In this document: in pieces, positions 24,390 through 33,183 of the stretch
Layout of the letters: every line of letters starts with the position of its first letter
Position numbering within the stretch: the first letter of the stretch is position 1
From: Epsilonproteobacteria bacterium UBA6211
GTDB taxonomy: Bacteria; Campylobacterota; Campylobacteria; Campylobacterales; Arcobacteraceae
Direction: 5' to 3'
Assembly: GCA_002421845.1 (NCBI GenBank)
Contig: DISL01000059.1
Location: 1 to 47,229 of the forward strand
DNA length: 47,229 nucleotides
The notes under the pieces: generated by a model
Database searches by the model: none
What the model was told of the DNA's origin: nothing
The model's input: only the letters and a program-made list of their open reading frames with translations
Program-made: the position numbers and the translations under genes

Positions 24390-27300
24390 TAGTTTGTTCC
24401 TCTTTGACTACTTTTTACTACATAAAATTCTTGTTCTACACCTTCTGGGAGTGTTACTCCGCCGTTTACTAGTTGTACCATTGAATTCTCACCAATAGCT
24501 ACTTTTATATCCTTGATAGTAGGTGAATTTGTATTTTTATCAGCACTATCGTCTTGATTCGTATCAACTAATTCACTCATGGTAACTCTTTGTGTTTGTT
24601 GACTTTGCAAAGGAGAAGATACAAGTGACACTTTTTCACCCTCACTTGCTCCTATTTTAACTGCCAAATTTGTAGGCAACACAACAGGTTGCTTCGGTGC
24701 TTCAACTTTTGGTATATTTATTTTCGGTACTTCAACTTTAATTTGTTGAGTATTTACGATAGATGCTATTACTTGTTCTATTTTTTTAGTTTCAACTACT
24801 TCCACATCATCTACGGTAGGAATATCAGGGGTCGGTGTAGGTTCAGGGGTCGGTGTAGGTTCAGGGGTCGGTGTAGGTTCAGGGGTCGGTGTCGGAGCAA
24901 CAATACTAAGTGCCGCACTAATATAACTCAACTCATAATTAGAAGCCGTCAAACCATTCGGTACAATAGCATAATCACCCGTATTCACTGCACCTTGAGA
25001 AGTACCGCCGTATGCTAACGTACCGCCAAGCTCACTAATCCCTTCACCGTTTACAAATCCGCTATAACTCACCCCGTTTCCACCGCTATAAGCTACTCCG
25101 TCGTACGTTTTAGTATCATTCAATGCCGTAACGTTCAAAGGAGCTTTTTCTATAGTAAAACTCCCCGTAGTATTACCGGTAACAGACTTTACAAAGCCTG
25201 TATTTAGGATTTCTACACTTATTCCGTTATATGTCCCTGCATTTATAAAACCTATCGTATCGGTGTTATTATATGTAAGTTTATAGTCCGTCCCTAAATT
25301 CCAAGAAGCATAAGAACTTCCAAAAATAGATGAAGCAGTCCATTCTGTAGGTAATTGAGATTGACCGGTATAGACATATCCGCTCAATATATCCGAAAGT
25401 GTAAAACTAAGAAGTGTTTTATATGATATCGTTCCGTCTTGCGTACCACCATTTCCTACCAATTTCCCGATATATGGAGAAGATGCTCCTTTATCACTAG
25501 TAGCTAAAACTCCTCCTACACTCACGGATGTAGCACTAAAACCATTTGCAATACCGTTTGCATTATTTGCATCTTGCCCTACGATACCGCCGATATAAGT
25601 AGAACCGCTTCCTGCCGTCAATGTACCTGAACTCTCAAAATCAGTTATTACTCCGTTTGATGAATTGTATCCGCTGATTCCTCCCAATTTTGTACTATTT
25701 GTACCTGCCGTAATTGTTCCGGTAAATGAATTGTCATCTTGAATCGTCGGTGTATTAGCACTCCATTGGTCATAGTTGGCACCTGCGATACCGCCTACAT
25801 AATCTGAACCATTACCTACAGTGATAGTTCCGGAATTTGTACTACTTTCAATAAAAGAATGATTATATCCTACCAATCCACCTACAAAACTTCCATTAGT
25901 TCCTATAGTAATTGTGCCGGAAAATTCTGAATGACTAAGTAAAATTCCTGCATAATATGTACCGTGATATCCATTTTCACCGATAATACCTCCTATACCC
26001 TTATAATTTGTAGAATTATAAACACTCATATCACCCAAATTAATACTACCGTTATTTATCAGATATGAAGCAGATGCAGTATTTCTACCGATAAAGCCTC
26101 CTAAATATATTCTAGGATCAGTATTAGATGTGGATACTGTAGCTTCACTATACCCTTTACTCATTGCTCCAGTCCAAGATGTTCCATTCCACATACCGTT
26201 ATTACCTACTGCTCCACCGGCAGTACCATTATTTGTACTAGTAGGATTCAATGTAATAGTTCCGGAAAGTGTGAACTCACTTAAAGTACCCGCATTATAG
26301 CCTGCAATACCACCTAACATTTGTTGCCCACTGAATGAGTTACTTCCGGAAAGTTTTACTCCAGTTACAATTCCTGTAGAATAAATAGCTCCTATAGATC
26401 CATAACCCATATTAGTAGCATTAATATTTATATTGCTAAAACCTATATTCTTTAATGTTCCTGCAACACTTCCAAAAACACCCGTATATTGAGATGGATT
26501 AGTCAAACTAAAATTGCTGATTGTATGTCCAAGTCCATCTACTACTCTACCTCCTGCTATAGAATAAGCCAAAGAGTAATTATTTGCCCAACTACTAGCA
26601 TCCAAATCACTACCTAGTGCTATATAATCTTTTGCATATCCTGCGATATTTGTGTTTGTATACTTTGATAATCCGTCGGTCCAATAATCACCTATTGTAT
26701 TCACTATCCAATAATCATTCCCGTTTATAGATAAAATCCCGTTACCTGTTCTACTCCCAAAATCAACCCTACCTCTAAAAGCCGTATCGGTATAAAGTCC
26801 GTATCTAACCGCCGAGGTTCCATTACCGTATGTACTACCGTTGTACCCATAACCTATATCTAAAGATGAAGTTCCAGTAGGTGTCAATGTCGCAAAAATA
26901 TTAATATCATTTCCCGCTCTAAGGGTAAAAAGACTTTGATTCCAACTGATTGCTTCATTAATCGTGATATCATTATCAGCTTGGAGAATAACTCCGGTAC
27001 CGTTATTTAAAATACTTTCAATAAATGATGCCTTAATGCTTGAAGATGTCAAATCAGTCGTAGAACCTGTTGATTCTACGGTGATATCCGTAGGGTCTAT
27101 TAACCAAGTCTTTGCTTTTATTTTTGTACCGTCTGCAACTTTTAGTGTTTTCCCTGAAGTCTCTACAAATCCGCCGTTTGCGATAATACTTCCACTTACA
27201 TTCGCAGTTCCGCCGTGAGCAAACAAAATCACTTCACTATTCATATCTTCAAGGCTTTTTGCTTCAATTATACCTGTATTATTTACTACACCTTTGAGAA

Positions 27301-28048
27301 GTTCATCAACCGCATTTGTTGTTAGATATATCTTTCCACCATCAGCTATTATCGCACCTTTATTTTCTACAAGAGCGTCTAATACACCTTTATTTACAGT
27401 TAATGATACTATTGAGTTCCCGTTTAGATTTATAGTTGCTTCACTTGCACCTGTAAGATGAACTGTACCTTTATAAGCTTTGATAGTTCCGTTATTTTGC
27501 ACCGTATTAGCTAGCATTGCAACATATCCGTTATCACTTACATCGATAGTTCCCATATTGATAACACTAGCCGTGCTATTTCCGGTAAACTTATAATTTC
27601 CGGCATTAAAATCCTTATCTGATATAGATTTAGTAGTAGCTAGAATACCTGCCGTGTTTATTTTAGCGGTTGAGTTGAAAAGTATTCCGTTTGAGTTAAG
27701 TATCCAAACTTGACCGTTTGCATTTAAAGCACCGTCTATTATAGATTTTTCATTTCCTACTACTCTATTTAAAGTTATAGAGTTTACGCTAGGTTGATTA
27801 AAATTAACGGTTTCATTTCCTGCAATAGAAAAACTATTCCAGTTAATTGTAGCTTTATTGGTACTTTGGGTGATATTAGTAGTATTACCGCTTTTAGATA
27901 TAGTTGCACTACCGCTTGTTACTACACCACCGCTAGGAGCTGCAAAAGCCAAAGAAACACTTCCTAGTAGTGCAGAGACCACTAGTGAAATCTTTCCACC
28001 TTTTAGTATTCTAAACCATGAACTAAAGTCACAATTAAACTTTTTCAT
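24389..28048 (-). CDS. Two-partner secretion exoprotein (TpsA, filamentous-hemagglutinin type adhesin)
   Basis: A 1219-residue exoprotein. It has an extended signal peptide (about 42 residues with an added N-terminal charged segment), then the TPS secretion domain (about 45-290: N-Q-P-S-V-N-S-I-T-L-N-R-V and the N-S-N-G-I-L variant of NPNGI). A beta-helix region of repeated GLUG-like units follows (G-G-I-A-G-Y-N, G-G-L-V-G-Y-N), then a YDG/MBG-like domain (T-K-T-Y-D-G). A P-T-P-E-P-T linker (about 1052-1075) leads to a 145-residue tail. It should be a surface adhesin or biofilm factor. The ATG at 28048 is preferred over a GTG at 28063. There is no CDI-type VENN motif or immunity gene. Confidence 0.9.
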   Translation of the reverse strand: MKKFNCDFSSWFRILKGGKISLVVSALLGSVSLAFAAPSGGVVTSGSATISKSGNTTNITQSTNKATINWNSFSIAGNETVNFNQPSVNSITLNRVVGNEKSIIDGALNANGQVWILNSNGILFNSTAKINTAGILATTKSISDKDFNAGNYKFTGNSTASVINMGTIDVSDNGYVAMLANTVQNNGTIKAYKGTVHLTGASEATINLNGNSIVSLTVNKGVLDALVENKGAIIADGGKIYLTTNAVDELLKGVVNNTGIIEAKSLEDMNSEVILFAHGGTANVSGSIIANGGFVETSGKTLKVADGTKIKAKTWLIDPTDITVESTGSTTDLTSSSIKASFIESILNNGTGVILQADNDITINEAISWNQSLFTLRAGNDINIFATLTPTGTSSLDIGYGYNGSTYGNGTSAVRYGLYTDTAFRGRVDFGSRTGNGILSINGNDYWIVNTIGDYWTDGLSKYTNTNIAGYAKDYIALGSDLDASSWANNYSLAYSIAGGRVVDGLGHTISNFSLTNPSQYTGVFGSVAGTLKNIGFSNININATNMGYGSIGAIYSTGIVTGVKLSGSNSFSGQQMLGGIAGYNAGTLSEFTLSGTITLNPTSTNNGTAGGAVGNNGMWNGTSWTGAMSKGYSEATVSTSNTDPRIYLGGFIGRNTASASYLINNGSINLGDMSVYNSTNYKGIGGIIGENGYHGTYYAGILLSHSEFSGTITIGTNGSFVGGLVGYNHSFIESSTNSGTITVGNGSDYVGGIAGANYDQWSANTPTIQDDNSFTGTITAGTNSTKLGGISGYNSSNGVITDFESSGTLTAGSGSTYIGGIVGQDANNANGIANGFSATSVSVGGVLATSDKGASSPYIGKLVGNGGTQDGTISYKTLLSFTLSDILSGYVYTGQSQLPTEWTASSIFGSSYASWNLGTDYKLTYNNTDTIGFINAGTYNGISVEILNTGFVKSVTGNTTGSFTIEKAPLNVTALNDTKTYDGVAYSGGNGVSYSGFVNGEGISELGGTLAYGGTSQGAVNTGDYAIVPNGLTASNYELSYISAALSIVAPTPTPEPTPTPEPTPTPEPTPTPDIPTVDDVEVVETKKIEQVIASIVNTQQIKVEVPKINIPKVEAPKQPVVLPTNLAVKIGASEGEKVSLVSSPLQSQQTQRVTMSELVDTNQDDSADKNTNSPTIKDIKVAIGENSMVQLVNGGVTLPEGVEQEFYVVKSSQRGTN
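24826..24894 (-). repeat. 18-bp tandem repeat encoding the P-T-P-E-P-T linker of TpsA
   Basis: About 3.7 near-identical copies of an 18-base unit (plus strand CAGGGGTCGGTGTAGGTT). It encodes a flexible Pro/Thr/Glu linker between the beta-helix body and the C-terminal tail. In-frame copy-number change would alter the stalk length. Confidence 0.9.
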
Positions 28049-28080
28049 TTTATTATTCCACACTTTCTTTATAATGATTT

Positions 28081-28086
28081 ATTATA
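28081..28086 (-). promoter_or_regulatory. -10 box of tpsA
   Basis: TATAAT on the minus strand. The left arm of the divergent operator (28098-28113) lies 11 bases upstream, covering the -35 position; a -35 hexamer is not evident. Confidence 0.5.
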
Positions 28087-28097
28087 ACTTGGTATCA

Positions 28098-28146
28098 GTC
28101 CCATTTTAGTCCCATAATATAAATTTATACGGGACTAAAATGAGAC
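28098..28146. promoter_or_regulatory. Divergent operator between tpsA and the response regulator
   Basis: GTCCCATTTTAGTCCC (28098-28113) and GGGACTAAAATGAGAC (28131-28146) are reverse complements at 15 of 16 bases, separated by 17. Each arm is itself an 11-bp-period tandem of AGTCCC-type half-sites, as expected for an OmpR/PhoB-family regulator dimer. Both arms end 10-11 bases from a TATAAT box, one facing tpsA and the other facing the regulator gene. The adjacent regulator is the obvious candidate protein. Binding is inferred. Confidence 0.65.
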
Positions 28147-28156
28147 TTATATTTGA

Positions 28157-28162
28157 TATAAT
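28157..28162 (+). promoter_or_regulatory. Extended -10 promoter of the response regulator
   Basis: TGA-TATAAT, 7 bases before the ATG at 28170, so a leaderless transcript is predicted. The right arm of the operator ends 10 bases upstream. Confidence 0.55.
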
Positions 28163-28169
28163 CTATTTT

Positions 28170-28859
28170 ATGAAATACAATTTACAACTTCTCAAAAAAC
28201 TAACCATATTGTTTGTAGAAGACGAAGCTATTATAAGGATGCAAATCGCTGATACTTTGAAAGTATTCTTTAATGAAGTCATAGTAGCAAATAACGGGCA
28301 TGAAGCTTTGCAATTACTATCAAAAAACAACGTGGATATAATACTATCCGATATAAAAATGCCTATGATAACAGGTCTTGATTTGGCTACTAAAATTAGG
28401 TTATCAAATAACTCTATTCCGATTATTTTATTATCTTCATATTCAGATCAAGATACATTATTAAAAGCTGTCAATGTCGGCATAGACGGCTATGTATTAA
28501 AACCTGTTCAGCTTGATGATTTACTACAAACGTTTGAAAATGTATTAAAAAGAAAAATACCTATTAGACGAATTTTTACTTTTGCAGACGGACTAGCGTA
28601 CAATATGCTCACCGAAGAACTATACAAAAACGGAGAGTTGATAGATTTGGGTAAAAAAGAGAGAATGTTACTCAAGCTGTTCATTGATAATCATGAAAAA
28701 ACTCTAACAAAAGATGAAATTGTATCTTATATTTGGGAACTTGACGAAGTTACGGAATCTGCTTTGAAAAACCTACTAAATCGCCTAAGATCAAAGATTG
28801 GATTTGATATTATACTATCTGTAAAAGGTAACGGATGGAGGCTAAATACGACTAGATGA
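28170..28859 (+). CDS. OmpR-family response regulator
   Basis: A 229-residue protein. The receiver domain has the acidic pair in F-V-E-D-E, phospho-acceptor Asp61 in L-S-D-I-K-M-P and Lys in V-L-K-P. The C-terminal winged helix (about 140-229) is of the Trans_reg_C type (L-T-K-D-E-I-V-S-Y-I-W, L-K-N-L-L-N-R-L-R-S-K-I). It is divergent from tpsA with a paired operator between them and overlaps the following kinase by 4 bases. The ATG at 28170 is preferred over one at 28140, which would lie inside the operator and upstream of the -10. Confidence 0.9.
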   Translation: MKYNLQLLKKLTILFVEDEAIIRMQIADTLKVFFNEVIVANNGHEALQLLSKNNVDIILSDIKMPMITGLDLATKIRLSNNSIPIILLSSYSDQDTLLKAVNVGIDGYVLKPVQLDDLLQTFENVLKRKIPIRRIFTFADGLAYNMLTEELYKNGELIDLGKKERMLLKLFIDNHEKTLTKDEIVSYIWELDEVTESALKNLLNRLRSKIGFDIILSVKGNGWRLNTTR

Positions 28860-30706
28860 TAAAATCCTTAATATCTATATTTTTCATAATAAGTGCTACT
28901 TTTGGATTTGATAGTATTGAGGTTTTAAATCCAAATATTACCATAAATAAAAGCGGATACTTTACAACCGACAAAGATTTAACGCCGCAAGAGGCGTATA
29001 ACTATGCACTCACAAATGAACTTACAAAATTACCTCCCACCGCAAAAAGTCTAGGTTATGACTCGGATACGTATTGGTATTTTTTTGAAATAGATACAAA
29101 CAACACTCAAAACACCAGCTATTTAGATTTGAAACATACGGTTACCGAGTATGCTTGGCTTTATACTTTTGACATCAACGGCACCATGGTAAAAAACCAA
29201 AAAAGCGGTTATGCACTCTCTAGTGAAAAAAGAAGTTTACAAACGCTTCCCGTGCGGTTTGAGCTAACAAACAGCGATACAAAATCGATATACTTACTCA
29301 AAATACAATCAAAAAACACTCAATACGTGGCTTTTGCATTCGGCGATGAATCTGAGTTGAATACTCACTGGTATATTTTATACGGTATTATTTTTGTCAC
29401 TTTCGGAGTATTTTTGGGGTTGTTACTTTACAATCTATTTTTGATGTTCACCCTAAAAGATAACACCTATCTTTTTTATATCTTGTACACATCTAGTCTA
29501 ATGACCTATATATTACTTGATTCAGGCCTAGTCTCTTTTTTTATTTCCAATACTTTACACAACACATTGGCATTTATAAAATTTCTTGAAATAGGTAGTC
29601 TCATCCTGTTTACCGTTGCATTCTTGAGATTGAAACAAAACAATTATAAAATGTACACCGTTTTAAAAATCATGATTGGATTTATTTTTATTATGATGGT
29701 TTTATTTATGCTAGACATTGCCAAATCTATTATTTTAAGTACTATCTATCTGTTTTCATATCTTTTAATTTATATCGGTTACAAATCATACAAATCAGGT
29801 AATAAGATTGCACTATTTTATCTCATTTCCACGATAGGAGGGCTTATTTTTATCAATCTTTTCTTTTTGATGCCGTTACAAGTTATGCCTTTGAATTTAT
29901 TTGGATTAAATCTATTAAATATCGCTTTGGTTTGGGATATGGTTACATTATCCCTTGCTTTATCCTATAGAATTAAACTCCTCCAAGAAGAAAACCTAAA
30001 AAACCAAAGACTCTCGCTAATAAAATCAAAACAAACAAGTATAGGTGAACTAAGCGGAAATATAGCTCATCAATGGAGACATCCTTTGGCTGAACTTAGT
30101 GCTATTTTGATGAATATGCACGTCAAACTAGAATTTGCTAAAATATCCAAAGACGAGCTAATATCTCAAATCAAACTCTCTTCCAATATTATTCAACATC
30201 TCTCTTCAACCGTTGATACTTTTCAAAGCTTTTTTCAAAATAAAAAGACTGATGAACATTTTAACGTAAATAATGAGATAAAAAGATGTATCAACTTTAT
30301 GAAAGATTCCCTAGCAAACAACGATATCAAACTTGAATATACTTCAAATACGACTGCTTATCTAAACGGCAATTCAAACGAATTCTCACAAATAATCATG
30401 AATATAGTTCTAAATGCTAAAGATGTACTAATAGAACGAGGGATTACAAACGGTCATATCAGTATAGAGCTAAAAAAATATCTCAACGGTTTCAAAATAG
30501 AAATACAAGATAACGGCGGAGGAATAGATATAAAACCTATCGATTCTATTTTTGATAGTTATATTACAACCAAACAAAACGGTACCGGCATAGGACTATT
30601 TATAGCAAAAACCATAACCGAACAAAAATTCAACGGTACCATAACAGCCCACAATCAAAAAGACGGGGCTATCTTTGAAATAACTTTTACACAGAAAAAT
30701 ATTTAG
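28856..30706 (+). CDS. 7TMR-DISM sensor histidine kinase
   Basis: A 616-residue protein. A signal sequence and a periplasmic 7TMR-DISMED2-like beta domain (about 20-160) are followed by seven membrane helices (about 175-385). The kinase core has His405 in N-I-A-H-Q-W-R-H-P-L, N-I-V-L-N-A-K-D-V-L, D-N-G-G-G-I and G-T-G-I-G-L-F. 7TMR-DISM sensors often bind carbohydrates or related ligands; the signal here is unknown. It is translationally coupled to the regulator at 28170, which is its natural partner. Its stop overlaps the convergent porin stop by 3 bases. Confidence 0.88.
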   Translation: MIKSLISIFFIISATFGFDSIEVLNPNITINKSGYFTTDKDLTPQEAYNYALTNELTKLPPTAKSLGYDSDTYWYFFEIDTNNTQNTSYLDLKHTVTEYAWLYTFDINGTMVKNQKSGYALSSEKRSLQTLPVRFELTNSDTKSIYLLKIQSKNTQYVAFAFGDESELNTHWYILYGIIFVTFGVFLGLLLYNLFLMFTLKDNTYLFYILYTSSLMTYILLDSGLVSFFISNTLHNTLAFIKFLEIGSLILFTVAFLRLKQNNYKMYTVLKIMIGFIFIMMVLFMLDIAKSIILSTIYLFSYLLIYIGYKSYKSGNKIALFYLISTIGGLIFINLFFLMPLQVMPLNLFGLNLLNIALVWDMVTLSLALSYRIKLLQEENLKNQRLSLIKSKQTSIGELSGNIAHQWRHPLAELSAILMNMHVKLEFAKISKDELISQIKLSSNIIQHLSSTVDTFQSFFQNKKTDEHFNVNNEIKRCINFMKDSLANNDIKLEYTSNTTAYLNGNSNEFSQIIMNIVLNAKDVLIERGITNGHISIELKKYLNGFKIEIQDNGGGIDIKPIDSIFDSYITTKQNGTGIGLFIAKTITEQKFNGTITAHNQKDGAIFEITFTQKNI

Positions 30707-31983
30707 AAAACATACTCACAAATAAATCTTGTATTCTTTGTTTTGGATGTAAGCAAGTCTGCATTGTCAACAAGTGAATAAATAAGTTTTGCTGACAAGT
30801 TTTTACTAAAATAGCCTTTTATCTGTACAAATTTTTCTCTAGTATCCAAAGGGTAGTTAACATCGCCGTTTTTATCTCCTATATCATATCTGATATATGA
30901 CAAGGCGACGGTTGTAGGAGGTAAAGCATTTGGTCTGAAAGTATTATAAACCAATACTTGTTGGGCAACCGTATCGGCTATAAAAGCATGTGCCGTATTA
31001 AACCCTTTTATCCAAGCTGCTTTATTTGAAAATGGAGAAAAAAGTGTACCGTTATAAACTGCATCAGTATTTGCAGGGGTTATGGAAGCTCTATAAAGGG
31101 CTACAAAATCATTTTTTTGATACTTCAACTCACCTTGATAAAGATTTGATTTCAACTCTTTTGAAAATTTCTTTTCAACATAATCTTTCCCCACGGAAGT
31201 TTGATAAATAGTACCTAATTTGAAAAATACATTCTCCGTTTTCAAAGTGGTGTTTAGACTAGTCGTATTGAAAAAATTATCCACATAAAGATTTTCTAGC
31301 TCAATATCATAATACTCAGCCTTATACTTTATATCTGCGTGGATTGCCCCGTTTGTGGATAAATCTTCATTTAAAATATGTTTTGATATATCGGTAAATT
31401 TTCCTACGTTATATCCCATACCGTATCCCAAAAAACCGTAACGATGGTTAAACGGTACTGAGTTGGATATGGTTGAAGAGGCAACCTTATCAAAATAAAA
31501 AATATCAATATCTAATTTATCCTCTTGATACTTGTATCTCAAACCTTCAAAACTATTTTTTGTAATCCTATGATTTGCATCCAAAAGTTGAGATTGTTTA
31601 GTTTGTCTTCCTATAGAAAACTTGTGATTATTATATTTTTGTTGGATATATGCTTCACCGATATAATGTAAACTATTTAAATCCTCATCATATAATGTAG
31701 CTTCGTTTTTTAGAGTATCACTATTTCTTTTCTTAAGTCTTTGGGAAAAATAAAGCCCTACATACAAGCTAGTATCAAGATAACTACTTGCTATCCCTAC
31801 ATCTCCACCGACTGCACTATCATAATATCTAACCCTATCCGTTTGCTTTACAAGTTCACCTAGTTCATTGTAAGTTTTATCATAATTTGCCGTAAATAAA
31901 GACAAGTCACCATGCGGTGTAAAGTTGACTTCTTGTGCATAAGCCATAAAAAAAGCACAGAATAATAAAAATAACTGCTTCAA
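30703..31983 (-). CDS. Outer-membrane beta-barrel porin (OprD-like)
   Basis: A 426-residue protein with a signal peptide (cleaved after A-Y-A) and alternating amphipathic strands throughout. It contains a F-S-I-G-R-Q-T-K-Q-S segment like OprD/Campylobacter porins and ends in a C-terminal Phe, the BAM recognition residue. It would admit small solutes. Start is TTG with AAGGA 5 bases upstream. It has its own promoter and lies between the Tps regulators and the molybdoenzyme operon, so it could serve either. Confidence 0.72.
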   Translation of the reverse strand: MKQLFLLFCAFFMAYAQEVNFTPHGDLSLFTANYDKTYNELGELVKQTDRVRYYDSAVGGDVGIASSYLDTSLYVGLYFSQRLKKRNSDTLKNEATLYDEDLNSLHYIGEAYIQQKYNNHKFSIGRQTKQSQLLDANHRITKNSFEGLRYKYQEDKLDIDIFYFDKVASSTISNSVPFNHRYGFLGYGMGYNVGKFTDISKHILNEDLSTNGAIHADIKYKAEYYDIELENLYVDNFFNTTSLNTTLKTENVFFKLGTIYQTSVGKDYVEKKFSKELKSNLYQGELKYQKNDFVALYRASITPANTDAVYNGTLFSPFSNKAAWIKGFNTAHAFIADTVAQQVLVYNTFRPNALPPTTVALSYIRYDIGDKNGDVNYPLDTREKFVQIKGYFSKNLSAKLIYSLVDNADLLTSKTKNTRFICEYVF

Positions 31984-32011
31984 ATAATTCCTTCATATAA
32001 TGTTAAAACGG

Positions 32012-32017
32012 ATTATA
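32012..32017 (-). promoter_or_regulatory. -10 box of the porin gene
   Basis: TATAAT on the minus strand inside CTATATAATCCG. Transcription would begin near 32005, giving a leader of about 22 bases before the TTG start. Confidence 0.5.
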
Positions 32018-32095
32018 TAGAAAAAAAGTACATAAAGTATTTAAATGATAATTCTTAAAATAATATTTTTGTGAAATGTTACAAAAACGAATCGT

Positions 32096-32659
32096 TTACT
32101 GTAATATTTGAGATACCTCATCATAATCACTAGCTAAAAACTCTATTACAAAATCTGATAAATCTTTATAAAGTGGAGTTACTGCCATCTCTTTGACAGC
32201 CAAAAAGTAAGGTACTGCCCAGTTTAGTAGATGAGTTTGCAAAAACTCTTTTTGAGCTTTTAGCTCATTTCTACTCACAAGATTTTGCATAAAAGCGAAT
32301 TCCAAAGCTATATGGTCAGGTGTTTGAAGGTTGGATGCACTCAAATTTAGTTCATACCCATGGGTAAAATAAAACTGCATAACAGGATTTGAAAGCCCTA
32401 TCAAAATCTCATCTTTTGCATCTATTATTGATGTTTCTATCGGTTTTGCATTCATCAAAAATATAGTAGTATAATCCACATTTGCATCTTTGCAAAGAGA
32501 TTCTATATCATTTTGTAAAAACCAATTTTTAGTATCTTCACCTATTAGTTCTAGTAAATCCTGATTTGATTTTAACTCTTGTATATATTCTATATCCAAC
32601 ACATCATTAAAAATTTTCGACAAAAAAGCATATATATAAACTCTATTTTTATTATCCAT
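32096..32659 (-). CDS. TorD/DmsD-type molybdoenzyme maturation chaperone
   Basis: A 187-residue all-helical cytoplasmic protein with the TorD family pattern: V-Y-I-Y-A-F-L-S-K-I-F at the start, then Y-T-T-I-F-L-M-N near residue 70, and P-D-H-I-A-L-E-F-A-F-M in the centre. Such chaperones hold the Tat signal of the catalytic subunit and promote cofactor loading. The ATG at 32659 is chosen because AGG lies just upstream; an in-frame TTG at 32665 is rejected. It is the last gene of the molybdoenzyme operon, separated by a 100-base gap with hairpins. Confidence 0.82.
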   Translation of the reverse strand: MDNKNRVYIYAFLSKIFNDVLDIEYIQELKSNQDLLELIGEDTKNWFLQNDIESLCKDANVDYTTIFLMNAKPIETSIIDAKDEILIGLSNPVMQFYFTHGYELNLSASNLQTPDHIALEFAFMQNLVSRNELKAQKEFLQTHLLNWAVPYFLAVKEMAVTPLYKDLSDFVIEFLASDYDEVSQILQ

Positions 32660-32675
32660 AATCAACCTATCTAAT

Positions 32676-32760
32676 ATCTAAAATCTAAAAAGTAACTCGC
32701 CTTTTACCATTTAGATTTCAGATTTTACTTATTACTTAATTATAACCCGACCGAAGTCGG
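32676..32760. repeat. Inverted-repeat segment and UUCG-loop hairpin between operon genes
   Basis: ATCTAAAATCTAAA (32676-32689) pairs with TTTAGATTTCAGAT (32710-32723) at 13 of 14 positions, and the loop contains a further GTAA/TTAC pairing. Just beside it CCGAC-TTCG-GTCGG (minus strand, 32760-32747) is a stable tetraloop hairpin immediately after the stop of the Cys-rich gene. The hairpin may damp expression of the chaperone gene relative to the structural genes. Confidence 0.6.
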
Positions 32761-32766
32761 ATTATA

Positions 32767-33183
32767 TTATAAACACCCTTTAAAGAACTCTTTTTTAGGT
32801 GGTGGCGGAGCTTCATACTCCTCAACCATCAAAAGATTTTTATCAAGGTTACCTCTTAGAGTAACTTCATTTTTATTTAAAGCCTCTTTTAAAACTTGAC
32901 TTAGTTTAATTGTTGCTGGGAATTTCAAATCATAAGTTCTTCCCTCTGTATGTACATAAAGTACCAATTCACCGTTAATATCAGTTTTAAACTCTTTCAT
33001 ATCTTTCAAACAACCGTCATAACCACAAAAAACAGTCTCTAATTTACAGTTTGTAAACATACCGTTTTGAGCACACCATTTAGTTGTCAAAAATCCCTCT
33101 TTTTCAACCTCTTCAGCCAAAGAAACAGTTGAAGCAAAAGCAAGGGCGCTAAGCCATGCTAGTAATACTTTAAGCGTTTTCAT
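32767..33183 (-). CDS. Small Cys-containing periplasmic protein of the molybdoenzyme operon, function unknown
   Basis: A 138-residue protein with a clear Sec signal peptide (cleaved after S-L-A, about residue 23). The mature part has Cys residues in T-K-W-C-A, T-N-C-K and F-C-G-Y-D-G-C-L, a beta-rich middle, and a C-terminal Pro run followed by F-F-K-G-C-L. No family is recognised. It is one base from the cytochrome subunit gene, so it likely belongs to the enzyme complex, possibly as an assembly factor or redox/thiol carrier. Confidence 0.7.
   Translation of the reverse strand: MKTLKVLLAWLSALAFASTVSLAEEVEKEGFLTTKWCAQNGMFTNCKLETVFCGYDGCLKDMKEFKTDINGELVLYVHTEGRTYDLKFPATIKLSQVLKEALNKNEVTLRGNLDKNLLMVEEYEAPPPPKKEFFKGCL

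Noticed and set aside
24826..24894. Regular repeats that could suggest a CRISPR array.
   Set aside because: The 18-bp units are directly tandem with no spacers and encode a Pro/Thr linker in frame within tpsA.
24689..25018. Plus-strand frame rich in R-G-R-C-R-F opposite tpsA.
   Set aside because: It is an antisense reading of the 18-bp repeat and adjoining tpsA sequence, with no initiation signal.
24389..28048. TpsA as a contact-dependent inhibition toxin (CdiA).
   Set aside because: No VENN-like boundary, no toxin-like C-terminus and no small immunity gene follow; the tail leads straight into tpsB.
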